This document shows, one piece after another, positions 20,501 to 29,812 of a DNA stretch of 57,196 nt (the first letter of the stretch is position 1; every line of letters starts with the position of its first letter). The notes below the pieces were generated by a model. The model had not been told where the DNA came from. It was given only the letters and a program-made list of their open reading frames with translations, and did not search any database. The stretch is from a bacterium (lineage in GTDB: Bacteria > Bacillota > Bacilli > Lactobacillales > Streptococcaceae), in contig CAJNBY010000014.1 of the NCBI GenBank assembly GCA_905221125.1, forward strand, positions 1-57,196. Direction: 5' to 3'. The position numbers and the translations under genes were made by a program.

Positions 20501-20705
20501 CTACCAGCAAGGATTTTTCCTCATCTGTCAATTCACCCTCTGTCATATACTTGTAATGAATAGGACTTTCCATATGATCGGCTGATACCGATTGAATCCC
20601 TTGACTCATCAAAAAGAAACTAGCTACAGTAACTGATACCAATCCCACTGACAACTTTCTCATTGAGAAACTCTGGCGTTTCTCACCAATACTTTTTCGA
20701 CCCAT
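14514..20705 (-). CDS. iga: M26-family zinc metalloprotease (IgA1 protease/Zmp family)
   Basis: A very large secreted protease (2063 residues from the ATG at 20705, preceded by GAGG). Order: YSIRK-like signal (SFSMRKLSVGLVSVTVASFF); an N-terminal LPNTG motif (about residues 88-92) followed by two hydrophobic helices, as is peculiar to this family; an 11-copy 27-residue repeat region (about 315-615); a G5 domain (about 635-710); GLUG-type repeats GGIVGKL (about 1045-1130); and the catalytic HEMVHNSDG (about 1708) with the third zinc ligand Glu in EGNERREGLGAELYALG. The C-terminal half closely resembles pneumococcal IgA1 protease as I remember it, although the locus beside glyoxalase and a choline-binding gene is where zmpC lies in some pneumococci. 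The true target is uncertain. Confidence 0.9.
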   Translation of the reverse strand: MGRKSIGEKRQSFSMRKLSVGLVSVTVASFFLMSQGIQSVSADHMESPIHYKYMTEGELTDEEKSLLVEALPQLAEESDDTYYLVYRPQQFLPNTGFNPTVGTFLFTAGLSLLVLLVSKRENGKKRLVHFLLLTSMGVQLLPASAFGLTSQILSAYNSQLSIGVGEHLPEPLKIEGYQYIGYIKTKKQDNAEISRTVDGQYSARRDSQPDSTKTSDVVHSADLEWNQGQGKVSLQGEASGNDGLSEKSSIAAENLSSNDSLASQGEQNPAHKGESVVRPTLPEQGNPVSATTVQSAEEEVLATTNDRPEYKLPLETKGTQEPGHEGEAAVREENPVYTNSSEAKGTQEPGHEGEAAVREETPEYTDPVATKGTQESGHEGEAAVREALPEYTEPLATKGTQEPGHEGEAAVREESPAYTKPLETKGTQESGHEGEAAVREENPVYTNSSEAKGTQEPAHEGEAAVREALPEYSNPLETKGTQEPGHEGEAAVREETPAYTKPLEAKGTQEPGHEGEAAVREETPAYTKPLETKGTQEPDHEGEAAVREEDAEYTKPLETKGTQEAGHEGEAAVREETPEYTDPVATKGTQEPGHEGEVAVQPALPEYTGDAKLEPAVEEELPALEVTTRNRTEIQNIPYTTEEIQDPTLLKNRRKTERQGQAGTLTIQYEDYIVNGNVVETKELSRTEVAPVSEIVKVGTLVKVKPTVEIANLTKAENKKSITVSYNLTDTTSAYVSAKAQVFQGDKLVKEVDIENPAKEQVISGLDYYTPYTVKTHLTYNLGENNEENTETSTRDFQLEYKKIEIKDIDSVELYGKENDRYRRYLSLSEAPTDTAKYFVKVKSDRFKEMYLPVKSITENTDGTYKVTAAVDQLVEEGTDGYKDDYTFTVAKSKAEQPGVYTSFKQLVTAMQSNLSGVYTLASDMTADEVSLGDNQTSYLTGAFTGSLVGSDGTKSYAIYDLKKPLFDTLNGATVRDLDIKTVSVESKENAAAVAKTANNATISNVAVEGKISGSKSVAGLVVDATNTRIENSSFSGKLVANHADNNANYAGGIVGKLTGGNSKVDRAKVDAVISTAARNNNQTAGGIVGKLESGALVTRSVTTGKILNGRGYPRVGGIVGSTYPRGRVDNVVSNMIVGDGYATTGDQFGGADVKNAITSVENKKQDNFVRKVSKEEVDAKIASYGITVTLDDTGQDLKANSKEIDYTRLSQAQAERRVAYNNIEKLMPFYNKELVVHYGNKVAPTDKLYTTELLDVVPMKNQAVVTDINANKDSINRIMLHYKDNTVEYLDLAFKENFANDQVVEYNVTGKEYIFTPEAFVSDYTAITNNVLSELQNVTFSSEATKKVLGAADDAALDNLYLDREFEEVKANIGEHLRKVLAMDKSINTTGDGVVEYVSEKIKHNKEAFMLGLTYMNRWYNINYDSLNTKDLSVYKFDFNGNNEASTLDTIIALGNSGLENLRGPNTTGLYASTLAPLKGEDSVFDFVEAYRKLFLPNKTNNQWLKDNTKAYIVEATSDIEEVREKQVSPTADKKYSIGVYDRISAPSWGYKSMLLPLLTMKEESLYAISTLSTLAFGSYERYRDRGADGAILSGDALKQYVRGKVDQSAKWQRDHYDIWYKVLAPEFKERLYRAVPVTDAFYVKDTNGREYWATLNDKNIDSVYSFFGPAGKYHTTRPGAGAYATGVEAYFVSDRLLDQYGTSVYSHEMVHNSDGRVYFEGNERREGLGAELYALGLLQSADSVDKDAIVLNTIFKGDKDSRTRLHTYDPTARFTSEEEIQHYLHGMYDVLYTLDAMEANAVLGQTDAVKKQWFRKIENYYVRDTKYDKDTHAGNKVRPLTDEEVARLTTLDSLIENDIINRRGYRDEGQYGRNGYYTITMFSPIYAGLSNPNGAPGDVMFRKTAYELYAEKGYHKGFLPYVSNQYAADALAEGSKTYSSWYKRDVALVTDDLVLKKVFDNHYPNWVEFKKDMFNQRINKQANLRPITIQYELDKPNSTKEVTISSAQEMQALIDAAVAHDVKNLKRATENVPSSWVHLLKQKIYNAYLRSTDDFRESIYK
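18864..19754 (-). repeat. 81-bp tandem repeats in the protease gene
   Basis: Eleven copies of an 81-bp unit encode 27 residues with core GTQEPGHEGEAAVREE followed by a variable YT.P..TK part. The last copy diverges (EVAVQPALPEYTGD). Two or three part-types recur in a mixed order, which suggests unequal recombination. A more divergent copy (AHKGESVVRPTLPEQ) precedes the array. Confidence 0.95.
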
Positions 20706-21081
20706 ATTAACCTCATCTTTATTTTCTATACTCTTTATGTCAATCAACTATTTTACGCATAAAAGTATAAATTCTCAAAGAATAACTTGACTATATCAAT
20801 ATTTCTCTGAGAACTTTCTAATAATTACTTATCATTATACAATAAATTGATAAAAATTTCTATGAAAATATACTTAAAAATATTCTGCATACTATAAAAA
20901 TACAGTAAATTATAACGATAAAAAAACAGAGATAAGATCTCAACAAATAAGTGTGGACTTCAGATTAATTACAGCATTTTTTAAATTAGATTACCACTTA
21001 TGCTTTTAATGGGCTATAAAATATTAGCTCGCAATAGAAAAGTCTGAAATTGAGGAGACAAGAATCCAATCTTTATAAATC
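20706..21081. other. Intergenic region upstream of the protease gene
   Basis: About 370 bp of AT-rich sequence without a credible reading frame. A TATAAT box on the minus strand (attata at 20834-20839) is the best candidate -10 for the protease gene, but no good -35 is visible. I see nothing else in it. Confidence 0.4.
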
Positions 21082-21114
21082 AAAAGAGGCCAATGTTCGC
21101 CATCAACCTCTTTC
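21082..21114 (-). terminator. Terminator of the choline-binding protein gene
   Basis: AAAGAGGTTGATG pairs with CATTGGCCTCTTT, using some G-T pairs, around a short loop and is followed by TTGATTT on the minus strand. It lies about 60 bp past the stop codon. Confidence 0.65.
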
Positions 21115-21176
21115 TTATCGTTCATTCTTTTTGCTAAGTAAGATGAATACTTTACCTATGGCCTGACATTTTCAGC

Positions 21177-22364
21177 CTAGTTTACCCATTCACCATTACC
21201 ATTTACACGGTAACCATCTGGTGTTGTTGTGCTCACAGCCAAAGCTCCTGAACCGTAGGCATAGTACCAGTGTGGTCCGACTTTAAACCAACCTGTCTTC
21301 ATGATACCTGCTTCGTCAAGGTAATACCAAGTGCCATTTTCCTTGTACCAGCCTGTCTTCATAGCTCCTGAGCCATCGAAATAGAACCATCTGCTACCAT
21401 CTGTTCCCCAGCCTGTAAACATAGCACCTGAATTGCTCAAGTAATACCAGCTACCAGAAACTTTTACAAATCCAGTCTGCATGATACCTAAGTCATTCAA
21501 ATAGTACCATTTACCATCTGTTTTCACCCAGCCTGTCTTCACATCACCAGACTCATAAAAATACCATTTGCCATTAGATTCCACCCAACCAGACTGATCA
21601 GACGTAGACGCTCTAAAATCTTTCAGTGGTTTTTCTACAACCGTAGCTTTAGTTTTAACTGTTGAAAGGTTTGAGGCAGTCACTTCTGTATACTGAACAG
21701 CAGAACCATATCCACCAGCCAATTCCTCTGAAGAAGCATCATCACCTAGAGTTTGAGCAATTGTAATAGCTTTGTATTGATTATTAGGATTTTTAAAAGC
21801 TGCCATCCCCATATGTGTAAATTTAGGGTTAATTAGCGACTCATAGTGACCAGATTTCCCGTTGTCTGAACCACTATTTTTTTTCTTCACATAATCTGCT
21901 TTTTCAGAACGCCATTGTTCAATAGCTTTTAGAAAACCGTCATGATTCCATGCCAAATTTTCTCCCATTATACTATTAGAAGTTGGAAAGGCACTCCAAA
22001 GATCTTTGCTAGAAAGACGGGTATGATCCATGGTTATAGATGCTTCTGTAGCTCTGGCAAAAGCTGCCTTTTCTAGGTCAGTTGACCATTTGATAGGGAC
22101 ATACTTATCTACCAAACCTTCGTCCGCTGCTTCTTTACGAATAGCATTAATGGCATCCAAAATAGATTGTTGATGAGGAGCCACAAATTCTCCTTTGATT
22201 CCAACCAAAACATTGCCACTAGAAGGTTTTAGCACCTCTGAGGTCAATACATTACCATCAGTAGATTGCGTTGCCACCAATCTGTCATTGGCAAAAACAT
22301 CATTTGTCAAAACTGCTCCAGCCAAGGTCAAAGCCAAGGCACTAGCAAATACAATTTTCTTCAT
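21177..22364 (-). CDS. CAP-domain choline-binding surface protein
   Basis: A 395-residue secreted protein. A signal peptide (KKIVFASALALTLAGAVLTNDVFA) is followed by a CAP/SCP-PR1 domain (about 65-230, with AFARATEASITMDHTR, GENLAW and MGMAAFKN) and then about six 20-residue choline-binding repeats (about 258-375, GWV..NGKWYYL.. pattern). The repeats tether the protein to phosphocholine on teichoic acids, a trait of the pneumococcus/mitis group. CAP domains in bacteria have mostly unknown substrates. It stands alone between the metalloprotease and the sugar operon, where pneumococci carry a choline-binding gene; I do not assign a cbp letter. Confidence 0.9.
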   Translation of the reverse strand: MKKIVFASALALTLAGAVLTNDVFANDRLVATQSTDGNVLTSEVLKPSSGNVLVGIKGEFVAPHQQSILDAINAIRKEAADEGLVDKYVPIKWSTDLEKAAFARATEASITMDHTRLSSKDLWSAFPTSNSIMGENLAWNHDGFLKAIEQWRSEKADYVKKKNSGSDNGKSGHYESLINPKFTHMGMAAFKNPNNQYKAITIAQTLGDDASSEELAGGYGSAVQYTEVTASNLSTVKTKATVVEKPLKDFRASTSDQSGWVESNGKWYFYESGDVKTGWVKTDGKWYYLNDLGIMQTGFVKVSGSWYYLSNSGAMFTGWGTDGSRWFYFDGSGAMKTGWYKENGTWYYLDEAGIMKTGWFKVGPHWYYAYGSGALAVSTTTPDGYRVNGNGEWVN

Positions 22365-22500
22365 TTTTTTCTCCTTTTATCCTTTAAATAGGACAGGTAT
22401 TTTCAATATTAAATTATATCATATTTTCCTATTCTTTGCCTGTTTCTACTAGTGTTATAAGGCAAATCCTATTCACACCGCTAAGTAGAAACCCCATTCT

Positions 22501-23538
22501 TTATTTCACAACAAGCTCATAACGTGTCTTGCTTGTAAAGATTTGACCTGCTTTGAGAATAACTTGGTCTTTGAGGTCACTGTGAATGGCATCTGGTAAA
22601 GCTTGCGCTTCAAGGGCAATTCCATTGTGCTGTACCATTGGCTGACCAGCCACAAGTACACTCTCATCCACAAAGTTTGCTGTGTAGACTACAAAGCAAG
22701 GAGCCTCTGTCTTGAAAAGCAAGAAGCGACCTGAATTTTGGTCATAAAGGAAACCAGCATTGTCATGACCTGCAGGAAGAGCAAATGGATGATCCAAGCC
22801 AGATACCAGCTGGATTTGCTCATCTTCCTCTGCAAAGATATCCTTCAACAAAGCTCCATTGTAGATGTGTTTCACTACATCGCGATTGGCATCTGGAGTT
22901 TTTGCAGGAACACCATCGGGAGCTATTGGGTAAATACCCTCTGTGTTTAGTTGGAAAACGTGGCGGTCAATTGTCTGCGTAAAATCACCAGACAAGTTGA
23001 AATAGCTGTGGTTGGTTGGATTGACCAGCGTATCCTGATTTGTCGTCACCTTGTAGCTGATTTCATAGGCACCAGTTTCTTCCAAGTAGTAACTGATCCA
23101 AATCTTGAGATTTCCAGGGAACCCTCCTGTCCCATCTGTACGCTCTGTGTAGAGGGTCAAGCCATGGTCGCTCACTTCAACTAGTTCAAACAAGCTCGAA
23201 TCCCAACCTGTTGAACCACTGTGGTTACAGTTGCTAGCATTGTTGACTTCAAGATCATAAGTCTGCCCATTGAGCTCAAAGGTCGCACCTGCAATACGGC
23301 CTGCCACAGGACCCACACTAGCTCCATGCTTAGGACTATTGCCTACATAGCTATCAAAATCATCAAATCCCAAGATAACGTTGGCAAAATTTCCAGCCTT
23401 GTCAGGTGTGACATAGCGCAAAATGGTCGCACCATAAGTCATGACCTCAAGCTGGTAACCACCGTCAGTCTCAAAGCGATAGGCCAAGACATCCTTGCCC
23501 TCAACATTTCCAAATACACGCTCTGTGTATGCTTTCAT
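22501..23538 (-). CDS. galM: Aldose 1-epimerase (galactose mutarotase)
   Basis: A 345-residue cytosolic enzyme that interconverts alpha and beta anomers of galactose or glucose. Recognisable pieces are NCNHSGSTGWDSSLFEL (the substrate-contact His region), NPTNHSYFNLSGD (the catalytic His) and GIALEAQALPDA (the catalytic Glu). An AGGAGAAGAGA RBS precedes the ATG. It is the last gene of the bgaC-PTS operon, where beta-galactose is released, so a mutarotase fits. Confidence 0.95.
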   Translation of the reverse strand: MKAYTERVFGNVEGKDVLAYRFETDGGYQLEVMTYGATILRYVTPDKAGNFANVILGFDDFDSYVGNSPKHGASVGPVAGRIAGATFELNGQTYDLEVNNASNCNHSGSTGWDSSLFELVEVSDHGLTLYTERTDGTGGFPGNLKIWISYYLEETGAYEISYKVTTNQDTLVNPTNHSYFNLSGDFTQTIDRHVFQLNTEGIYPIAPDGVPAKTPDANRDVVKHIYNGALLKDIFAEEDEQIQLVSGLDHPFALPAGHDNAGFLYDQNSGRFLLFKTEAPCFVVYTANFVDESVLVAGQPMVQHNGIALEAQALPDAIHSDLKDQVILKAGQIFTSKTRYELVVK

Positions 23539-23653
23539 TCTCTTCTCCTTTTACTATTTCTCTCAAGCAAACAAACCATAGAAAGCGCCTTGACAATCTA
23601 TGGTTTATCTGATAATGTACAAATCCTCGTGTCAAGAATTCATAAACACTGTC

Positions 23654-24820
23654 TTACTTTTGATATTCGTGAATGATAACACCTTGTACCACACGGTTTA
23701 CGGTACCTGTAGGAGACGGTGTATCTGGTTTATTTTCTACCTTGAGCGAAGTCAATAGGGCAAAGAGTTGGGCATAAACGATGTAAGGGAAGACACGGTA
23801 AATATCATTCAAAACACCGCCACAACCAAGGGCCACTTCTTTGACATTTTCAAGACCAAAGGCTTGATCACTCAAAAGCACAACACGACGAGCAATGTGG
23901 TCACCAGCAACTTCACGAACCAAGTCTAAGTCGTACTTGCGAGTGTAGTCTGTTGTTGTACCAAAGACCAAAACAACTGTATCTTCGTTGATAAGAGATT
24001 TTGGCCCGTGACGGAAGCCGACTGGGCTTTCATACATGGTCGCCACTTGACCAGCTGTTAATTCCAAAATCTTGAGCTGAGCTTCATGAGCAAGCCCAAA
24101 GAAAGGACCAGCGCCCAGGTAGATGACACGGTTAAAGTCTAAATCAACAAGCTCTTTGACATCTTCTGCATTGTCTAGAATTTTACGCGCAAGGCTAGAC
24201 ACAACTTCAAAACGTTCAGACTTAACAGCAAATTCTGTAGGATCAAAGACCAAGAGAGCTGTTAACATCATAGACGTAAAGCTAGAAGTCATGGCAAATC
24301 CAGCGTCATTAGAAGCAGCTGGTTCCAAGAGCAAGAGATTACGGTCATCTCCGTGAGCTTGAAGAGCCAATTCACCATCTGCTGCACAAGTAATCGTCAC
24401 TTGATAAAGCTCATCCACCAAGGCCTTGGCCAAATCAACAGTTGCCACACTTTCAGGTGAGTTCCCACTACGAGCAAAGGATACAAGGACAGTCGCCACA
24501 TCTTTTTTCAAATAAGTTTCTGGATTGGCAACGATATCTGTTGTTGCAATAGCATTGAAATTCCATTTGCGTTCGTCATAGACTTCCTTAAAGTAAGGTA
24601 CCAAGGTATCTCCCACATAAGCAGAAGTACCAGCACCCGTCAAGATAACCTTGATATAATCATGTTTATCAGCAATCCCTTGTAGGAAGGCTGCAATTTC
24701 TTCACGTTGTGCTTGATAAGATTCAAAAGCTTCTTTCCATACATCTGGTTGTTGGTAGATTTCACGCGTCGTGATTTCTGCACCCAATTCGAGCAAATCT
24801 TCTTTTGTATAATGTAGCAT
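23654..24820 (-). CDS. agaS: SIS-domain sugar-phosphate isomerase/aminotransferase (AgaS)
   Basis: A 388-residue enzyme with two SIS domains: ILTGAGTSAYVGDTLVPYF and SFARSGNSPESVATVDLAKAL in the first, VIYLGAGPFFGLAHEAQLKILELT and ESPVGFRHGPKSLI in the second. AgaS deaminates/isomerises galactosamine-6-phosphate in N-acetylgalactosamine pathways. This suggests that the PTS encoded upstream may deliver an amino sugar such as GalN/GalNAc or a linked disaccharide. A BOX element separates it from the IIA gene. Confidence 0.9.
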   Translation of the reverse strand: MLHYTKEDLLELGAEITTREIYQQPDVWKEAFESYQAQREEIAAFLQGIADKHDYIKVILTGAGTSAYVGDTLVPYFKEVYDERKWNFNAIATTDIVANPETYLKKDVATVLVSFARSGNSPESVATVDLAKALVDELYQVTITCAADGELALQAHGDDRNLLLLEPAASNDAGFAMTSSFTSMMLTALLVFDPTEFAVKSERFEVVSSLARKILDNAEDVKELVDLDFNRVIYLGAGPFFGLAHEAQLKILELTAGQVATMYESPVGFRHGPKSLINEDTVVLVFGTTTDYTRKYDLDLVREVAGDHIARRVVLLSDQAFGLENVKEVALGCGGVLNDIYRVFPYIVYAQLFALLTSLKVENKPDTPSPTGTVNRVVQGVIIHEYQK

Positions 24821-24920
24821 TGAGTTCCTCTTTTTCTATTAAATATGGGAATGGGAGTAAGCCCCATTCCCATGTATATTCTATATAAAATGCTCTAACG
24901 ATTTTCACGTTGTCACATCG

Positions 24921-25072
24921 TATACTCAATGAAAATCAAAGAGCAAACTAGGAAACTAGCCGCAGGCTGCTCAAAACACTGTTTTGAGGTTGCAGATAGA
25001 ACTGACGAAGTCAGTAACATCTATACGGCAAGGCGACACTTGCATAGTTTAAAGAGATTTTCAAAGAGTATT
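24921..25072. repeat. BOX element inside the bgaC-PTS operon
   Basis: About 152 bp beginning tatactcaatgaaaatc and ending caaagagtatt, with the central actgacgaagtcagt stem and the boxA part acggcaaggcgac. On the minus strand it starts within the TAA stop of the PTS IIA gene and lies in front of agaS, so it is part of the operon mRNA. Confidence 0.93.
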
Positions 25073-25475
25073 ATTCATCTTCGTCATCATCGAAGCCAGC
25101 TAACAGGTCATTAACTTTCACAATGCTTTCTGTAGCACGGCTCTTGTAGTCCGCATCTGTACCTGTAAGGCTCGCATTGATAAATTCAATCACCATTGGA
25201 AGATTCATCCCTGCGTAAAGGTCAATATCACGACCTTCCATGATCAAACGGCTTACTACGTTACATGGTGTTCCACCGAGAAGATCCGCAAAGACTAGGA
25301 AATCATCCAATCCTTCAATAGCAGCTTCAAATTTTGCAGTAAAATCTTCTGGGCCATCTTCTGGAAGAAGAGCTACTGTGTAAATATTGTCTTGTGGACC
25401 CATGATCATTTCTGTGCTACCTTTAAGTTCTTCACAGAAGCGACCATGACTCACCAAAATTAATGATTTAGCCAT
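25071..25475 (-). CDS. PTS mannose-family EIIA component
   Basis: A 134-residue phosphocarrier. The N-terminus SLILVSHGRFCEELKGSTEMI contains the phosphorylated His (residue about 10) of mannose-class IIA domains, and FADLLGGTPCNVVSRL is the second conserved loop. It takes phosphate from HPr and gives it to IIB. It ends in an acidic tail (DDDEDE) and lies 3 bp after IID. Confidence 0.95.
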   Translation of the reverse strand: MAKSLILVSHGRFCEELKGSTEMIMGPQDNIYTVALLPEDGPEDFTAKFEAAIEGLDDFLVFADLLGGTPCNVVSRLIMEGRDIDLYAGMNLPMVIEFINASLTGTDADYKSRATESIVKVNDLLAGFDDDEDE

Positions 25476-25478
25476 AGA

Positions 25479-26300
25479 TTATGCGCCCATTCCAAGTAAG
25501 AATTTACCGATGAATGAAAGACCTAATGCAAGAGCAATGATGATACCAATTGCTTTTGTAGAAGTCATACCTTTCTTACCAAGCAACCAGAAGATAAAGG
25601 CAGTAAAGATTGCTGGAAGCAAGCGTGGGAAGATTGAGTTCAAGATGTCTTGGAAGTCAATCATCTTTTCACCGATTGGCAATTTGTAAGAAATTTCAAA
25701 GTTGATCAGTGTTGCTACAAGAGCACCCATCATGAAGACACCAAGTACAGATGCAGCGTCAATCAAAGCTGTCAAAGTACTTTGCATGTTATTGATAAGG
25801 CTAACCCCTTCTTTGTAAGCAAATTCCAATTGTTTCCAACGGAAGATGTCATAAGCTACTGCAACTGCAATCCAAAGGAAGATACCCCAAGGTTGGCCAG
25901 CGATAGCCATAGTTGCTGCGACTGACCCCATGATAGCAGGTACAAGTGAACCAAAGATTGTATCTCCAAGAGGAGCGAATGGTCCCATCAAACCTGTCTT
26001 GATACCATTAACGGCGTCTTTTGCACCCACACCATCTTTTTCTTCCATGGCAAGGTCAAAACCAGCGATAATGGTATGGAAGAATGGTGAAGTATTGAAG
26101 AATTGAGTATGAACTTTCATCATTTCTTTCAATTCAGGAGTGCCATCCCCATACATTTTACGCAACTGAGGCAGGATCATGTAAAGGTAACCAGAAGCTT
26201 GCATACGTTCGTAGTTCCAACCTAATTGGAAAGTAAACAAGCTACGTTTGTTGATTTGATTAAAATCTTCTTTTGTAAGTTTGTAATTAGAATTCGTCAT
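25479..26300 (-). CDS. PTS mannose-family EIID component
   Basis: A 273-residue membrane subunit. LTKEDFNQINKRSLFTFQLGWNYERMQASGY is the family's N-terminal signature, and APLGDTIFGSLVPAIMGSVAA is the conserved IID segment. With IIC it forms the sugar channel. The start at 26300 overlaps the IIC reading frame by 14 bp, indicating translational coupling; the frame opens a little further upstream but inside IIC. Confidence 0.95.
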   Translation of the reverse strand: MTNSNYKLTKEDFNQINKRSLFTFQLGWNYERMQASGYLYMILPQLRKMYGDGTPELKEMMKVHTQFFNTSPFFHTIIAGFDLAMEEKDGVGAKDAVNGIKTGLMGPFAPLGDTIFGSLVPAIMGSVAATMAIAGQPWGIFLWIAVAVAYDIFRWKQLEFAYKEGVSLINNMQSTLTALIDAASVLGVFMMGALVATLINFEISYKLPIGEKMIDFQDILNSIFPRLLPAIFTAFIFWLLGKKGMTSTKAIGIIIALALGLSFIGKFLLGMGA

Positions 26301-27192
26301 CTTCGATTTCCCCACTTTCTGATGGTGTAGAAGGTGCTGCTACAGCTACTTTTTGGCTATTTTTGAAGTGAAGCACTGCAAGGAAGATACCTACGATAGA
26401 AATACCAATCATAGACAATCCTTTGAAGTTGTTCACGAAACCAATTTTTTCAGCAACATCTTTAGGTAGAGTACCGATAACACCTGCAACAGCGCCACCA
26501 AGACCTGTTACATATGAGTAAAGAACAGTCAACATAGCTGTCAAACCAAATCCCATAGCAAGGTAGTGAAGGTTACGTTTAACTGGAAGGTAACGAAGCA
26601 AGATTGCAAATCCAAGACCTGGAAGCATACGTCCTGCAAGTGTCAAGCCATCTGCAACCCATTTGTAGGCTTCAACGAAGTCTACCACTGATTGTACGAA
26701 GGCACCACCAAAAGCAAGGGCAAAGAAGACTGGAAGGGCACGAGATAGAGCCCAAGGAATCGCACCAAGCAAGTAGTTGCGTTCAATACCTTTATAGTCA
26801 AAGCGTTCGATTGCAGCATCCACACGGTGAGCGAAGAAAGTAGTTGTCATACGTCCAAGAACGTCGAAGTAAGTCAAGAGAGCTGCTACTGGCACAGCGA
26901 TTGTTGTAATCGCCAGTGATGCATCAATTCCTTGTGAAACAGAGAAGGCTGTCGCAAGAACCGCACCAGAAGTTGCGTCGATACGAGAAGCACCACCGAA
27001 GGTACCAACCCCAAGAACGAATAATTGCAAGTTACCACCGATAAGTAGACCAGTAGTCAAATCTCCCATAATCAAACCAGTAATGAAACCAGCAAATACA
27101 GGGGAACCTGCAGATGAAACGATCGTCAACTCATCACAGATTTGATAAGCTGAGTACAAAGTGAGAAGTAAAATTTGCCACCATTGTATCAT
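26287..27192 (-). CDS. PTS mannose-family EIIC component
   Basis: A 301-residue polytopic membrane protein with the IIC signature GFITGLIMGDLTTGLLIGGNLQLFVLG near the N-terminus. It forms the translocation path for the sugar. The C-terminal tail is acidic (SGEIEDDEF) and overlaps the IID start. Specificity for galactose, GalN or a disaccharide cannot be told from the sequence alone. Confidence 0.95.
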   Translation of the reverse strand: MIQWWQILLLTLYSAYQICDELTIVSSAGSPVFAGFITGLIMGDLTTGLLIGGNLQLFVLGVGTFGGASRIDATSGAVLATAFSVSQGIDASLAITTIAVPVAALLTYFDVLGRMTTTFFAHRVDAAIERFDYKGIERNYLLGAIPWALSRALPVFFALAFGGAFVQSVVDFVEAYKWVADGLTLAGRMLPGLGFAILLRYLPVKRNLHYLAMGFGLTAMLTVLYSYVTGLGGAVAGVIGTLPKDVAEKIGFVNNFKGLSMIGISIVGIFLAVLHFKNSQKVAVAAPSTPSESGEIEDDEF

Positions 27193-27218
27193 AACAATGA
27201 CCTCCTAAAAATTTTTTC

Positions 27219-27691
27219 CTATTTTAATAAGCTCAAAAAGTCTGAAACTGGATCATTTGGAACCATTTGAGCAGTAAGTTTAACACCTTTTTCTGCCAGT
27301 TTGTGGAAGTCTTCCACATCCTTGTCCACTACGTTGATAGAACGTGTAATAGAACGAGTTTCTGGTGTTTGAGACATATTCCCAACATTGAGGGTTTCAA
27401 GTGGTACACCTGCTTCGACCAAACCAAGGAAACGGTCTGGTTTACGAGCCACGATAAAGAGACGTTGGCTATCGTATTTTCCAGCAAGAATATTAGCTGC
27501 CGCTTTTTCAATTGGCAAAATACTCAATTTTACACCTGGTGGTGTCGCAAGTTTCAAACCACTCTTTTCAACGTCGTTGTTGACAACTTCGTCATCTACA
27601 ACCATAATACGTGAAACATTTAGTTTTCCAGCCCATAGATTGGCTACTTGTCCGTGGATCAAACGTCCATCGATACGGCATCCTACAATTG

Positions 27692-27695
<4 letters not shown>
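27219..27695 (-). CDS. PTS mannose-family EIIB component
   Basis: A 158-residue cytosolic phosphotransferase. The segment VGCRIDGRLIHGQVANLW carries the phosphorylated His (about residue 15) of mannose-class IIB. It hands phosphate to the incoming sugar. Its ATG overlaps the bgaC stop (ATGA). Confidence 0.96.
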
Positions 27696-29479
<1,784 letters not shown>

Positions 29480-29501
29480 AAAACTACCTTTTGATTGCAA
29501 A

Positions 29502-29516
29502 AGTTTGCGCTTTCAT
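29502..29516 (-). promoter_or_regulatory. cre site (CcpA) upstream of bgaC
   Basis: ATGAAAGCGCAAACT fits the catabolite-responsive element consensus WTGNAANCGNWNNCW at every fixed position. It lies between the promoter and the start codon, where CcpA binding would block transcription when a preferred sugar is present. Confidence 0.75.
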
Positions 29517-29530
29517 TTATTGTTATATTA

Positions 29531-29559
29531 AATATAGCGCAATCATTCATGTTTGTCAA
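29531..29559 (-). promoter_or_regulatory. sigma-A promoter of the bgaC-PTS operon
   Basis: A consensus TTGACA -35 and a TATATT -10 are 17 bp apart on the minus strand, about 50 bp before the bgaC ATG. Confidence 0.85.
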
Positions 29560-29618
29560 TAGTCTTAACTAGATTATTTAAAATTTTTCTATTTTTTTAC
29601 TAACTTTTAGGCAAAATA

Positions 29619-29690
29619 CTTATAAAATCGTATAAGCCCTGGCACTTCGCTCTTTTCCTCCAAAAACCTTGTATAAAAATGTATAAAATC
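29619..29690. promoter_or_regulatory. Candidate GntR-regulator operators
   Basis: Two related AT-rich motifs lie between the divergent bgaC and regulator genes: the inverted repeat cttata-N6-tataag at 29619-29636 and the pair gtataaaaat-gtataaaat at 29671-29689. HutC/NagR-type regulators bind such TATA-rich dyads. Assignment is from motif and position only. Confidence 0.45.
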
Positions 29691-29812
29691 CTGATTATTT
29701 AGATGTAAATTAACCTTTTAGCCTATTATTTTAATTTTTTATTCAAAAGACTACTATTCTTTTCTTTTTTATGGTAAAATCTTTTATGGAAAAGGAAAAT
29801 CGAGGTGAAAAT

